Assembly: GCF_005405265.1 (NCBI RefSeq)
Contig: NZ_BJDS01000015.1
Location: 16,257-80,256 of the forward strand
Source of the DNA: Enterococcus songbeiensis
Lineage (GTDB): Bacteria; Bacillota; Bacilli; Lactobacillales; Enterococcaceae
DNA length: 64,000 bases
Reading direction: 5' to 3'
Each line of letters begins with the position of its first letter. Position 1 is the stretch's first letter. This document shows positions 26,002 through 35,436 of this stretch, in pieces. A program made the translations under genes and the position numbers. The notes under the pieces are model-generated. The model did not search any database. It had not been told where the DNA came from and saw only the letters and a list, made by a program, of their open reading frames with translations.

Positions 26002-28428
26002 ATGAAATATGCAGCACTTATCGGAACAAATGCCAATCATTCGTATAATCGAACACTTGTGCAATTCATGAAAAAACATTTCGCAGATTCTGCTGAAATT
26101 GAAATTTTAGAAATCAAAAATGTACCAATGTTTAATGAAACAGACGATCAAACAGAAAGCCCAGTCATCCAAACCCTCAACCAAAAAATCAGCGAAGCCG
26201 ATGGAGTCATCATTGCGACACCTGAACACAATCATTCCGTTCCTTCTGCATTAAAGAGCGTTTTAGAATGGTTGTCCTTCAATATCCATCCTTTCGATGG
26301 TAAACCAGTTATGATTGTTGGAGCTTCTTATGATGTTCAAGGATCATCCCGCGCACAATTGCATTTACGGCAAATTTTGGACGCACCGGGAGTAAATGCT
26401 TCGGTTATGCCAGGGAGCGAATTTTTACTAGGTCGTGCGCAACAAGCCTTTGATGAAGATGGTAATTTGAAGGATGTTAGAACGATTGAATTTCTAGAAA
26501 GCTGTTTCCGAAAATTCATCCGTTTTACAGAAATTGCCAATTTATTGAATGTTCCAGAAAATATCACCTTTGAACCAGGAAAATATGAAGTGACGGCGGT
26601 GGGACATAACGGAAATCTACCAATGACTGTCACTTTAAGCGATGATCGAATCGAAGCAATCGATATCGATACATCAGGTGAATCAGAAGGAATTGCAGAT
26701 ATTGTCTTTACTCGAATTCCCCAAGAAATCATTGATGGGCAAACCCTGAATGTCGATGCCGTTTCTGGGGCATCAGTCACCAGTCACGGGGTAGTTGATG
26801 GCGTGGCAAAGGCGGTACAACTTGCCGGAGCAAATCCGGATGCTTTAAGAAAGCGCCCCAAAACCGGCTTCATTCCTCAAACAAAAGCGGTAGAATACAC
26901 AACAGATGTTGTTGTTGTCGGTGGTGGTGGCGCAGGTTTAAGTGCGGCAGCCAGTGTTTTACAGGCTGGAAAAAAAGTAATCCTCGTCGAAAAATTCCCT
27001 GCACTTGGCGGAAATACAGTTCGAGCTGGAGGACCAATGAATGCAGCGGATCCTGCTTGGCAAAATAGCTTTGATGCTTTGCCGGGTGAAAGTGCAACAT
27101 TGGAAGAAATGCTGCATCTAGATGAAAGTACGATCGATCCAGAATATTTAGCCGATTTTAAAACATTGAAACAACAAATCAATGCTTATTTGAAGGAAAC
27201 TACGGACACGAAAGAATATCTTTTTGACTCCTCAATTTGGCATCGAATCCAAACGTATCTTGGCGGAAAACGGACAGACTTAAAAGGAAATGTCATTTAT
27301 GGTCAATACGATCTTGTAAAAATCTTAACGGATCATGCATTGGAATCAGTCGAATGGTTGGAAGAAGTTGGCGTAGCGTTCGATAAAAATCACGTGGATA
27401 TGCCTGTTGGTGCAAAATGGCGTCGGGGACACAAACCTCTTAAAAGTGAAGGCTTTGCCTTTATCTCTGCATTGAAAGAGTTCGTTGAGAAAAATGGCGG
27501 CACAATTCTGACCGATACACCAGTCAAAGAATTACTGATTGAAGATGGCAAGGTAGTAGGTCTTATTGGTCGAGGCATTAATAATCAAAAAGTCACGATT
27601 CATGCAAAAGCAGTGGTTTTGGCTTCAGGTGGTTTTGGTGCCAACACGAAAATGTTGAAACAATACAATACTTACTGGACACAAATTGATGACGACATTA
27701 AAACATCGAATTCACCTGCGATTACCGGTGACGGAATCAAACTAGGTGAAAGTGCGGGAGCGGATTTAGTAGGTATGGGCTTTTCACAAATGATGCCTGT
27801 TTCTGATCCGAATACCGGAGCACTATTCAGCGGGTTACAGGTACCGCCAGCAAACTTTGTTATGGTTAATCAAAAAGGCAAACGGTTCGTTAATGAGTAT
27901 GAAAGTCGGGATGTTCTGACTCAAGCGGCCATTGATAACGGCAGTCTGTTTTACTTGATTGCCGATGATGAAATTAAAAAAACAGCTTACAATACAAATC
28001 AAGAAAAATTAGACAAACAAGTTGCTGCAGGAACCTTATTCCGATCAGAAACGATTGAAGGGTTAGCAGAGCAACTTGGAATGGACCCAGCAACTCTGAA
28101 AGACACGATTGAAAAATATAACTCTTATGTAGATGCAGGAAATGATCCTGAGTTTGGCAAAGATGTTTTCGATCTAAAAGTTACGAAAGCACCATTCTAT
28201 GCAACACCAAGAAAACCAGCTGTTCACCACACTATGGGTGGATTGAAGATTGATACGCAGACACATGTTTTAGACAAAAATGGAAAACAAATTTCTGGAT
28301 TATATGCTGCCGGGGAAGTTGCCGGTGGAATTCACGCAGGAAATCGTTTGGGAGGAAATTCCTTAACGGATATCTTTACCTTTGGACGAATCGCTGGGAA
28401 AACGGCAATCAAAGATTTTTTTGAATAA
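26002..28428 (+). CDS. three-module flavin reductase: FMN_red + FMN_bind + FAD_binding_2
   Basis: An 808-residue cytoplasmic fusion protein. Residues 1-180 form an NADPH-dependent FMN reductase. Residues 195-285 form an FMN_bind domain with the flavinylation motif D-x-x-SGAS-x-T (Ser255-Thr260), where ApbE-type enzymes attach FMN covalently to Thr. Residues 300-808 form a fumarate-reductase-like FAD domain ([14 protein letters not shown] near 305) ending in [13 protein letters not shown]. This gives a full electron path from NADPH through FMN to FAD and an enoate such as fumarate, urocanate or a cinnamate. No signal peptide is present. A cinnamate or acrylate reductase is possible. Confidence 0.9.
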   Translation: MKYAALIGTNANHSYNRTLVQFMKKHFADSAEIEILEIKNVPMFNETDDQTESPVIQTLNQKISEADGVIIATPEHNHSVPSALKSVLEWLSFNIHPFDGKPVMIVGASYDVQGSSRAQLHLRQILDAPGVNASVMPGSEFLLGRAQQAFDEDGNLKDVRTIEFLESCFRKFIRFTEIANLLNVPENITFEPGKYEVTAVGHNGNLPMTVTLSDDRIEAIDIDTSGESEGIADIVFTRIPQEIIDGQTLNVDAVSGASVTSHGVVDGVAKAVQLAGANPDALRKRPKTGFIPQTKAVEYTTDVVVVGGGGAGLSAAASVLQAGKKVILVEKFPALGGNTVRAGGPMNAADPAWQNSFDALPGESATLEEMLHLDESTIDPEYLADFKTLKQQINAYLKETTDTKEYLFDSSIWHRIQTYLGGKRTDLKGNVIYGQYDLVKILTDHALESVEWLEEVGVAFDKNHVDMPVGAKWRRGHKPLKSEGFAFISALKEFVEKNGGTILTDTPVKELLIEDGKVVGLIGRGINNQKVTIHAKAVVLASGGFGANTKMLKQYNTYWTQIDDDIKTSNSPAITGDGIKLGESAGADLVGMGFSQMMPVSDPNTGALFSGLQVPPANFVMVNQKGKRFVNEYESRDVLTQAAIDNGSLFYLIADDEIKKTAYNTNQEKLDKQVAAGTLFRSETIEGLAEQLGMDPATLKDTIEKYNSYVDAGNDPEFGKDVFDLKVTKAPFYATPRKPAVHHTMGGLKIDTQTHVLDKNGKQISGLYAAGEVAGGIHAGNRLGGNSLTDIFTFGRIAGKTAIKDFFE

Positions 28429-28455
28429 ATGATTCATCCATAGTGTAGGAAAAAA

Positions 28456-28499
28456 TTTGCTAAATCAGTGAGTAGAAAAATGCTCATTGATTTAGTAAA
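28456..28499. repeat. inverted repeat between the fused reductase and the MFS carrier
   Basis: 17-base arms at 28456-28472 and 28483-28499 (15 of 17 pair) with a short loop and no T-run. It may stabilise the upstream message or weakly attenuate the downstream gene. Confidence 0.55.
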
Positions 28500-28569
28500 T
28501 GGATTGTTCGTTTAGCGGTTTTAAAAATCCATGTGAATTTTGTAACAATAATAGCAATGGAGGAAGAAA

Positions 28570-29808
28570 ATGGAAAATAAATCATTGAATCGCTGGCCAG
28601 TTCTAATTGCTTCAACAGCAGTCTTGCTGTGTACTGGTGCAGTGTATGCGTTTAGCGTTTTTGCAGGTCCACTAAGTCAATTAAAGGGTTGGAGCATGTC
28701 AGAAATTATGTTGGCGTTTACTATTAATGCCGCTGTTGGACCAATCACTATGATTCTTGGTGGGTTTCTAACAGATAGAGGGTTAGCCAAATGGACGATT
28801 TTCTTTGGTGGGATTCTTTTCGGCGTAGGATTTTTCTTGACTGGACTAGTAAATTCGCCAGGGATGCTTTATCTTACTTATGGTATTTTAGCTGGTTTGG
28901 GGCAAGGATTTGCTTATTCTGCTTGCCTAAGCAACACCTTACGCTTGTTTCCAGACAAACGTGGCTTAGCATCCGGACTAATCACAGCAGGAATGGGGGG
29001 GGCTGCAATTATTGCTGCACCAATTGCCAATAGTCTGATTGAATCACAGGATGCGTTGTACGCATTTCGGATGTTAGGAATCGCCTATATACTTGTCGTT
29101 GTCGTTGCCAATTTCTTTATTAAAAATGCACCGACTGACTTCAAGCCAAAGGGATGGACAGCGCCGGTTGTAAAAAGTGGCAATAGTTCAATTAATAAAA
29201 ATTGGAAAAAGATGTTGCAAACACCAGAATTTTATTTAATTATTTTTATGCTGGGCGTCGGTGCATTCTCCGGATTGATGATTGCATCAAATGCTGCAGT
29301 CATTGGACAAGAAATGTTTGGTTTAACTGCGGCAGCTGCTGCGTTTTACGTAAGTCTTTATTCTCTAAGCAATTGCTTGGGTCGCGTTCTTTGGGGAACC
29401 GTCTCTGATCGTCTTGGGCGGACAAAAACGTTGCTGATTATCTATACTGTGGTGGCTTGTTCACTATTAGTATTAGCTTTGCTTTCGGGAACGGCAGCTT
29501 TTGCTATCGGTATTATCGGCTTAGGTCTATGTTTTGGTGGCGTGATGGGAGTTTTTCCATCAATGGTTATGGAAAACTACGGTCCTGTCAATCAAGGTGT
29601 CAACTACGGTATCGTTTTTATCGGGTATTCGACGGCAGCCTTTTTTGGACCAAAAGTTGCAACCGGGATGGCAGCGAACCACAATGGTGACTTTACCCAA
29701 GCCTTCTACACAGCAATTGTACTAGCTGTTGTGGGACTATTGTTGGATCTCGTTTATATCCAACGAAAGAAAAACCAACAAGCAGAACCATTGGTTAAAG
29801 GCAGATAA
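28570..29808 (+). CDS. MFS transporter, OFA (oxalate/formate antiporter-like) family
   Basis: A 412-residue protein with 12 hydrophobic segments. The N-terminal segment GAVYAFSVFAGPLSQLKGWS and the repeats GLGQGFAYSACLSNTLRLFPDKRGLASGL are hallmarks of OFA carriers, which exchange or import small carboxylates. Downstream of the fumarate-reductase-like fusion, it may import the organic acid that enzyme reduces or export the product; this is inference from position. GGAGG precedes the ATG. Confidence 0.88.
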   Translation: MENKSLNRWPVLIASTAVLLCTGAVYAFSVFAGPLSQLKGWSMSEIMLAFTINAAVGPITMILGGFLTDRGLAKWTIFFGGILFGVGFFLTGLVNSPGMLYLTYGILAGLGQGFAYSACLSNTLRLFPDKRGLASGLITAGMGGAAIIAAPIANSLIESQDALYAFRMLGIAYILVVVVANFFIKNAPTDFKPKGWTAPVVKSGNSSINKNWKKMLQTPEFYLIIFMLGVGAFSGLMIASNAAVIGQEMFGLTAAAAAFYVSLYSLSNCLGRVLWGTVSDRLGRTKTLLIIYTVVACSLLVLALLSGTAAFAIGIIGLGLCFGGVMGVFPSMVMENYGPVNQGVNYGIVFIGYSTAAFFGPKVATGMAANHNGDFTQAFYTAIVLAVVGLLLDLVYIQRKKNQQAEPLVKGR

Positions 29809-29959
29809 TCAAAAATAGACAACTTGGGTCGTTTTTCCTTTTTTTAGGAGAAGCGGCTTTTAATTTCGGCATAGTAAACAAGATAAAATCTTTCTGTGAC
29901 TGATAGATATTAACTAATTTTAAAATACACCTTACTTAGGTGAAATCTCTTCCAAAAAC

Positions 29960-29991
29960 AACATTCTTTTAAAAAGTGAGGAAAGAATGTT
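29960..29991. promoter_or_regulatory. inverted repeat upstream of the old yellow enzyme gene
   Basis: AACATTCTTT (29960-29969) and AAAGAATGTT (29982-29991) form perfect 10-base arms 38 bases before the gene. It could be an operator or leader hairpin. The remainder of the 220-base gap shows nothing else. Confidence 0.4.
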
Positions 29992-30028
29992 ATAACTAGA
30001 GTAATGAAAAATAAAAGGATGGATAAGA

Positions 30029-31135
30029 ATGACAAAAATAGACGGAACGTTTACGTTTCCAAGAGGATTGTCAGTAAAAAATCGGATCGTTATGGCACCA
30101 ATGACTACAAAAATGTCTTTTTATGATGGGGTAGTAACGCAAGATGAACGGGAATATTATGGCTTGCGCTCTGGTGAAGCTGGCATAGTAATTACTGGTG
30201 CAGCAAACGTTCAAGAAGATGGAAAAGGCTGGGAAGGGGAGTTAGGCGTGTATGATGACCGTTTTATTCCCGGGTTAGCAAAATTGGCTTCAACCATCAA
30301 AGAAAATGGTACGAAAGCCATTCTGCAAATTTTTCATGGAGGACGAATGACAAACTCAGCGATTTTGCGGGGAACCCAAACTATCGCACCCAGCGCGGTT
30401 GCCGCTGAACGTCCAAAGGCAGAAACACCTCGTGAAATGACTTCAGAAGAAATTTACACCTTGATTGATAATTTTGCAAAGGCTACTGAAAGAGCCATTA
30501 AAGCAGGGTTTGACGGGGTTGAGCTGCATGGAGCCAACACTTATTTAATTCAGCAATTCTTTTCTCCTCATTCCAACCGTAGGGAAGACGAATGGGGCGG
30601 TACGTTAGATAAAAGATTTCATTTTATTGATTTATTGGTAGATAAGGTCTTGGAAACAGTGGATAAAAGCGACGCGGAAGACTTTATTGTGGGGTATCGT
30701 TTTTCTCCAGAAGAATATGAAACGCCAGGGATTCGATTTGATGATACTTTGTTCCTTATCGATCAATTAGCAAATAAAAAACTGGATTACCTACATCTTT
30801 CTCTTAACGATTTTGCGAAAGTCTCTGTTAGTGAAAACTACCAAGACAAAGCAATGATGGATTATGTGGCAGAGAAAATTGATCATCGGCTACCTTTGAT
30901 TGGTGTAGGGAATGTCCGAACCAAAAAGGATGCAGAAAATGTCTTAAAACAAGCAGATTTTGTTGCGATTGGACGGGCAATCTTGATTGATCCTCATTGG
31001 CCAAGTAAGGTCTTGAATAATCAAGAAGAACTATTACGCACCCGTCTTAGCCAGTATGACCGTGAGGAACTGCTTTTACATGATGGTGTCTGGGAATTTT
31101 TAATCAATATGATGCCAGAACGATTAATTGATTAA
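30029..31135 (+). CDS. NADH:flavin oxidoreductase, old yellow enzyme family
   Basis: A 368-residue TIM-barrel FMN enzyme. Visible landmarks are NRIVMAPMTTKMS at the N-terminus, the FHGGRM loop, the active-site HGAN, and FFSPHSNRREDEWGG (substrate/FMN contact). It reduces activated C=C bonds with NAD(P)H. It has only the OYE domain, without the C-terminal iron-sulfur and FAD domains of 2,4-dienoyl-CoA reductases. It sits next to the flavin-reductase genes but in its own unit. GGATGG-like sequence precedes the ATG, and a bidirectional terminator follows. Confidence 0.92.
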   Translation: MTKIDGTFTFPRGLSVKNRIVMAPMTTKMSFYDGVVTQDEREYYGLRSGEAGIVITGAANVQEDGKGWEGELGVYDDRFIPGLAKLASTIKENGTKAILQIFHGGRMTNSAILRGTQTIAPSAVAAERPKAETPREMTSEEIYTLIDNFAKATERAIKAGFDGVELHGANTYLIQQFFSPHSNRREDEWGGTLDKRFHFIDLLVDKVLETVDKSDAEDFIVGYRFSPEEYETPGIRFDDTLFLIDQLANKKLDYLHLSLNDFAKVSVSENYQDKAMMDYVAEKIDHRLPLIGVGNVRTKKDAENVLKQADFVAIGRAILIDPHWPSKVLNNQEELLRTRLSQYDREELLLHDGVWEFLINMMPERLID

Positions 31136-31138
31136 CCT

Positions 31139-31181
31139 AAAAAGTGTATCCGGATTTTCAAGTCCAGATACACTTTTTTTG
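31139..31181. terminator. bidirectional terminator
   Basis: AAAGTGTATC (31141-31150) pairs with GATACACTTT; A- and T-runs flank both sides. It ends the OYE gene and the convergent gene at 31183. Confidence 0.85.
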
Positions 31182-31182
31182 A

Positions 31183-31662
31183 TTATTGTTTTACCACTGG
31201 AATCCAAATTTCACCCGTTACCTGATTTTCTTTTTGTTCATTCACAACGACAGTATTAGGACCACCTACATAGGCATAGTCAGAAAGATTCATCAGAACG
31301 TCTCCAAAAGCACTGCCTGTCAATTGCATAGCCAAAGATTCAATATCAGAAGAAGTTCCAGAGATAATAAGATATTCGCTTGCAGGAAATTCAATGTTCC
31401 GAGTGACTTCCGGCAATGTTTCATCCGTCTGTACTCCGAAGTAATACATCATTTTATCGTCATAAGCTTCATTTACTAGAAATAATTCTGGTGTTTTTGC
31501 TACTGATTTCAATTTATCAAAAGTTCCGTTTGTTTGAATTTTTTTATAAAAATCTGCTTTTTCTTGATTGATCCCCATAAAATCTGTGTAATGGCTTTTT
31601 AATTCTACGCCTGTTCCGGCAACGTTGAAACTTGCTTTTGATTGTAATTTATAGTCTGTCAT
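31183..31662 (-). CDS. GyrI-like / AraC effector-binding domain protein
   Basis: A 159-residue soluble protein that looks like a stand-alone effector-binding (GyrI-like) domain: a repeated SHYT-type motif followed by YYFGVQTDE and an ending EIWIPVVK, the classic final strand of this fold. Such proteins bind small hydrophobic ligands or act as effectors of a regulator. ATG at 31662 follows GGTGG; a frame start at 31725 has no ribosome site. It is divergent from the WYL regulator at 31757, which probably controls it. Confidence 0.8.
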   Translation of the reverse strand: MTDYKLQSKASFNVAGTGVELKSHYTDFMGINQEKADFYKKIQTNGTFDKLKSVAKTPELFLVNEAYDDKMMYYFGVQTDETLPEVTRNIEFPASEYLIISGTSSDIESLAMQLTGSAFGDVLMNLSDYAYVGGPNTVVVNEQKENQVTGEIWIPVVKQ

Positions 31663-31756
31663 TTTAATTCCACCTTTGTTTTTATTGCCATTCTTGCTGA
31701 CAAGGTTATAATAAACCTTAATCATATCAAAAAGTGATACTGTTTAAGGAGTCGGG

Positions 31757-32731
31757 ATGAAAAAAGTAGAACGAATCAATACAATGATGCGCTATATCAA
31801 CAATCGTGGTCATTTTACAATTTCTGAATTAATGACCGAGTTTCAAGTTTCCCGCGCGACAGCTATTCGCGATGTGCGAGAAATTGAGGCCAGTGGTATG
31901 CCCTTGGTCTCAGAAGTTGGTCGAGATGGCGGCTATTCCGTTATCCAAAATTCTCTTTTACCTGCGATTCGGTTCAAAGACGATGAGGTAAAGGCGCTTT
32001 TTCTTGCTTTTATGGCTACACGCAATCAGCAGCTTCCTTATTTAAAAAGTCGCCAGTCTTTGACCGAAAAATTATTAGGACTGCTTTCTGAAAGTCAGCA
32101 GGAGGAATTGATTATTTTGAATCAGTTGATTCAGTTTGCGAGCACTAATGCTAAAAATCCGGAGCTGCTCGAACTCAGCGATCAGCCTTCACCTATGGTA
32201 GAGAAAGTCATCCGTTTAGCTTTGAAAGATGTTTATCTGAATATAGTGGTGGAAGAGGGGAACAGACAGGAAACTTCCTTCATCTATCTTCTTCACCTTT
32301 ATCAAGAAAATGGAGCATGGTTAATTGATGGCTTTGATCTCGACAAAAAAGAAGAGAAAATAATTTTTGTTAAAGATATTCTGGAGATTAATTTGGCACC
32401 CTCAAAGAACACATGGACAGAAAAAAAGATTCGTATGTTATTGACGCAACAAGCACCTGTAAACAATTTCAAGTTGCAGCTTAGTGGTACTGCCATCTCA
32501 CAATTTAAAAAATACCATCCAATTCATTTACTGCTGGCTTATACTTCACCGTTTCAGTCAACAGCCATTGTAAAAGTATTTATTGATTTAAATGATTCTA
32601 AAAAAATTCAAGAGGCCATCAATTGGTTGTTGTTTCTTGGTGAGGAGTGTAAGATTCTGGAAATTCCTGATATGGTTGAAAAGAAATTACAGGAACGAAT
32701 TCAGGGCTATATTGGAAAATTTAGTGGATAA
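31757..32731 (+). CDS. HTH/WYL-domain transcriptional regulator (YafY-like)
   Basis: A 324-residue regulator. The N-terminal HTH_11 domain covers about residues 5-60 (RINTMMRYINNRGHFTISELMTEFQVSRATAIRDVREIE), followed by the RDGGYSV wing and a WYL-type ligand domain with a C-terminal WCX extension. AAGGAG precedes the ATG. It is divergent from the GyrI-like gene with a 94-base shared promoter region. WYL proteins in this arrangement usually repress or activate the divergent gene in response to a small ligand. Confidence 0.88.
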   Translation: MKKVERINTMMRYINNRGHFTISELMTEFQVSRATAIRDVREIEASGMPLVSEVGRDGGYSVIQNSLLPAIRFKDDEVKALFLAFMATRNQQLPYLKSRQSLTEKLLGLLSESQQEELIILNQLIQFASTNAKNPELLELSDQPSPMVEKVIRLALKDVYLNIVVEEGNRQETSFIYLLHLYQENGAWLIDGFDLDKKEEKIIFVKDILEINLAPSKNTWTEKKIRMLLTQQAPVNNFKLQLSGTAISQFKKYHPIHLLLAYTSPFQSTAIVKVFIDLNDSKKIQEAINWLLFLGEECKILEIPDMVEKKLQERIQGYIGKFSG

Positions 32732-33578
32732 AATTGGAATTTTCTGCTTTATCTCTCCTATAAATTATAGGATTTCCCTGCTGTTTTTCTAAATGACTAT
32801 CCGCAAAAATTTTTTCTTAGATAGTAATTTAGAAAATTGGTTCAGGAATTATAGCTAATCAATGACGTATTCCTAAATTTATTTTGTTTCATGAATATAT
32901 ACGAAGCAGTTAGGGGTTAGCTATAGGTATAAAGGCTCTGTCGATTAACAATCCATCTTTCAGAAAAATACAGATTTTCAGGAAAGATGGATAGAAAGAC
33001 AAATACCTCCATACAAAACGAGTGCTATTCAATGAAAATGAAGCAACTTAACCTATGATAATACTTAATCTTTTAGATACAGGTTGCTAATATGGTTAAT
33101 TATTGAAAAAATTATTCTTTTCCATAGCTTTCAGCGATAAAAATTGTTTTGTTTAGGCAATAAAAGAAACGAATCAACTGTATAAAAATTATGTAAACTA
33201 GGAATTAGATTTTTAATGTATAGCGGTTGTTTTTTTCATATGAACCTTTAGCAATTGGTTTGAATTTTTTAAGTCATATAAGGAATTGAAAATTCTAAAA
33301 TAATATTCTAGTTCGTGAATACTGACGATTTTCTTTAAGACAATTATTGGGAAAACTTTTTCCTAGCAAAGTAAAAACCAAAGATTTATTCATTTACTTA
33401 CTTGTTCTCTTTTTTATTTATAAAATAACAATCTTTCTTAAAAAACGGTTCTTTTCCGAAAATTAGATAGACTTTGATTTACTAGAATATTTTTACAATT
33501 TCATATAGACCTATTTTTGCGTACTTGCTTATTTATCGGAAAATATCATTGCGTTATCAAAGATTATGAGTTTTTTTG
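32732..33578. other. long non-coding region upstream of xerS
   Basis: About 850 AT-rich bases without a credible gene. It includes a CCATCTTTC/GAAAGATGG hairpin (32953-32990) and the dif-like candidate at 33434-33463. No tRNA, known riboswitch or transposase remnant was recognised. Confidence 0.6.
33434..33463 (+). other. candidate dif-like site for XerS
   Basis: TTTCTTAAAA (33434-33443) and TTTTCCGAAAAT (33452-33463) around a short centre resemble, from memory and with mismatches, the two unequal arms of streptococcal difSL. As in streptococci it lies just upstream of xerS. The match is imperfect and was judged by eye. Confidence 0.3.
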
Positions 33579-33607
33579 TTGACTTTTTGGTATATACCAA
33601 TTATAAT
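33579..33607 (+). promoter_or_regulatory. strong xerS promoter with a palindrome in the spacer
   Basis: TTGACT (33579-33584), 17-base spacer, TATAAT (33602-33607). The spacer contains the perfect palindrome TTGGTATATACCAA (33587-33600), similar to GntR/HutC-type operators, so the gene may be repressed by a regulator. Confidence 0.7.
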
Positions 33608-33653
33608 TATTATAGGCTCTTCCCTACCCTATAATTGAAAGGAATGAAAAAGA

Positions 33654-34766
33654 ATGGATGAAGAACGTATTTATGAATGTATTCAAGATGAATTAAAAAA
33701 CATGCCCGAGTTTGTTTCTGAATTTGTAAAGATAAAAACAGTCGGACAGTACTCTCCTCTTACAATTTACGAGTATCTAAAAAATTATCGTCCCTTCTTT
33801 GAATATCTGACACAACATCATTTGGTTGCTGAAACAAAGCCGGCTGATATCTCGATTGCATCGATGCAAAAGTTGACTGTTCTGGAATTAAATGATTATA
33901 AAGCATTTTTACAAACGAGAAAACCACATCGCTCCCCCGCTGCTCAAGCAAAAGTTGCGACTAGTTCACCAAAGAAAAAAGCTAGAAAAGCTAAGTTATC
34001 AACGGTGACCGTGCAACGAGCAATCACTGCCTTAAAGGTTCTCTTTAAATTTTTGACTGAAAGTTCTGCGAATAAATGGCATAAACCCTATCTCGAGCAT
34101 AATCCGATGAATGAAGTAAAAAGTGTTGCCGTCAAAATGACGCTACAAGCTCGGGCAGATAAAATTTCTGACTATCTTTTTTTAGGAGAGCAAACGCAGG
34201 AATATCTGGACTTTATTGAAACAATTTATCCGACAAAAATTTCTGCTCAGGCAAAAAAATTTTATGATCGTGACAAAGAACGAGACCTCGCCATCAATGC
34301 ATTGATTCTCTACTCCGGTTTGCGACTTTCAGAAGTCGTCAATATTGATTTAGAAGACTTATCCTTTGAAAAAAATCGGGTTCGAGTTGTCCGTAAAGGT
34401 GCTAAAGATGATGCCGTTTATATTGGTGCAAAAGCAATGGAATATCTCGCAGCATATATCGAAATTAGAGCAAGTCGTTATAAACCAGATGAGGATGAAC
34501 CTGCATTTTTTCTTTCTAGAAGCAGTAAACAAGCCAAAAGAATGACTGGTTCTGCCATCGAAAAAATGGTTGGTAAATATTCTGAGATGTTCAAAATTCG
34601 CATTTCTCCTCACAAAATGCGGCATACCATGGCAACTCGCCTGTATCTCAATACGTTGGATCTTATGCTCACAGCAAAACAACTGGGCCATAAGGATACC
34701 TCTACCACTACTCTTTATACAAGTATTGCCAACGATGATACCAAGGATGCACTGAATAACTTGTGA
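33654..34766 (+). CDS. xerS: tyrosine recombinase XerS
   Basis: A 370-residue site-specific recombinase of the XerS branch, which in streptococci resolves chromosome dimers alone at difSL together with FtsK. The N-terminal core-binding domain begins PEFVSEFVKIK and YSPLTIYEYLKNYRPFF. The catalytic domain has Arg224 in YSGLRLSEV, HKMRH, LGHKDTST and the nucleophile Tyr355 in TLYTSI. KERDLAI, SAIEKMVGKYSEMFKIRISPH and the end NDDTKDALNNL are XerS signatures. About 14 residues longer than the streptococcal proteins, mostly in a Lys-rich insert near 100-115. It lies at the switch in gene orientation. Confidence 0.9.
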   Translation: MDEERIYECIQDELKNMPEFVSEFVKIKTVGQYSPLTIYEYLKNYRPFFEYLTQHHLVAETKPADISIASMQKLTVLELNDYKAFLQTRKPHRSPAAQAKVATSSPKKKARKAKLSTVTVQRAITALKVLFKFLTESSANKWHKPYLEHNPMNEVKSVAVKMTLQARADKISDYLFLGEQTQEYLDFIETIYPTKISAQAKKFYDRDKERDLAINALILYSGLRLSEVVNIDLEDLSFEKNRVRVVRKGAKDDAVYIGAKAMEYLAAYIEIRASRYKPDEDEPAFFLSRSSKQAKRMTGSAIEKMVGKYSEMFKIRISPHKMRHTMATRLYLNTLDLMLTAKQLGHKDTSTTTLYTSIANDDTKDALNNL

Positions 34767-34781
34767 AAAATGAACTTTATA

Positions 34782-34854
34782 TTTCAACAACAAAAAAGCA
34801 GAGAAAATCCGCCATTTTCATTTTGGCGTTTATTTCTCTGCTTTTTTGTTGAAA
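34782..34854. terminator. large bidirectional terminator after xerS
   Basis: Arms at 34782-34806 and 34833-34854, pairing around GCAGAGAAA/TTTCTCTGC with a 3-base bulge and an inner CGCCA/TGGCG stem. A- and T-runs on both sides. Confidence 0.85.
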
Positions 34855-34934
34855 TAACATGATACTTCCATAGAAAACATTCAATTATCGTGTATTGCCC
34901 AGTTGCTTGTCAACCAGGTTAAAATTCAACTTCC

Positions 34935-35275
34935 TCAGTTTTTTGAAGCGACTGAAAGAATAGTTGCGTTAATAGTAACTGGTGATACAGTATTAACAGC
35001 TGATTCACCTTCAAAGGTAATGACCACGGATGTATTGATTTTTAGTCTTTAGCAAATTCCAGATAATTTTTAGTAGTAACTGCTAATTCTACTCTTTCTA
35101 TTTCAGGATTAGTTGTTGCTAGCAGGATAAGTGAACACCTGTCATCCGTTTTTTCTATGTTGAGAATGGTACCATCTAGTGCTGTTTGATTGGCATTATT
35201 TACTCTAGTAAAGAAAAGAACGGCGAAGATGGTCAGTATTGCTAACAACGACAATATAACTACTCTTTTTTTCAT
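34935..35275 (-). pseudogene. small exported protein gene with a single-base frameshift
   Basis: The first frame gives 77 residues (34-codon signal/membrane segment MKKRVVILSLLAILTIFAVLFF, then a soluble part) and stops at 35042. Directly after, a different frame encodes INTSVVITFEGESAVNTV and ends at TGA 34935-34937, protein-like to its end. A single added base near 35044 would join the two into about 112 residues with a beta-rich exported domain. Either a real one-base deletion or a sequencing error. TAGGAG precedes the ATG. No family recognised; it is the first gene right of xerS. Confidence 0.6.
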
Positions 35276-35436
35276 TTATTATTCTCCTAAAGATACTATA
35301 ACATCAATAGACATTTTGCTTATGTATTCGCGACCAACTCAGATTAGTGAAATAAATAGGACTGACAATACGTCTGCCGACTATATCACCATCATGCCCC
35401 ATGTCCTTCAAAAGGATTTGAAATAAGAAACGAATA

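Noticed and set aside
32930..32990. insertion-sequence end near GGCTCTGTCGATTAAC
   Set aside because: It slightly recalls IS terminal repeats, but no partner repeat or transposase remnant is present.
33654..34766. phage or ICE integrase
   Set aside because: The protein reads throughout as XerS, and no attachment-site repeats, excisionase or phage genes are nearby.
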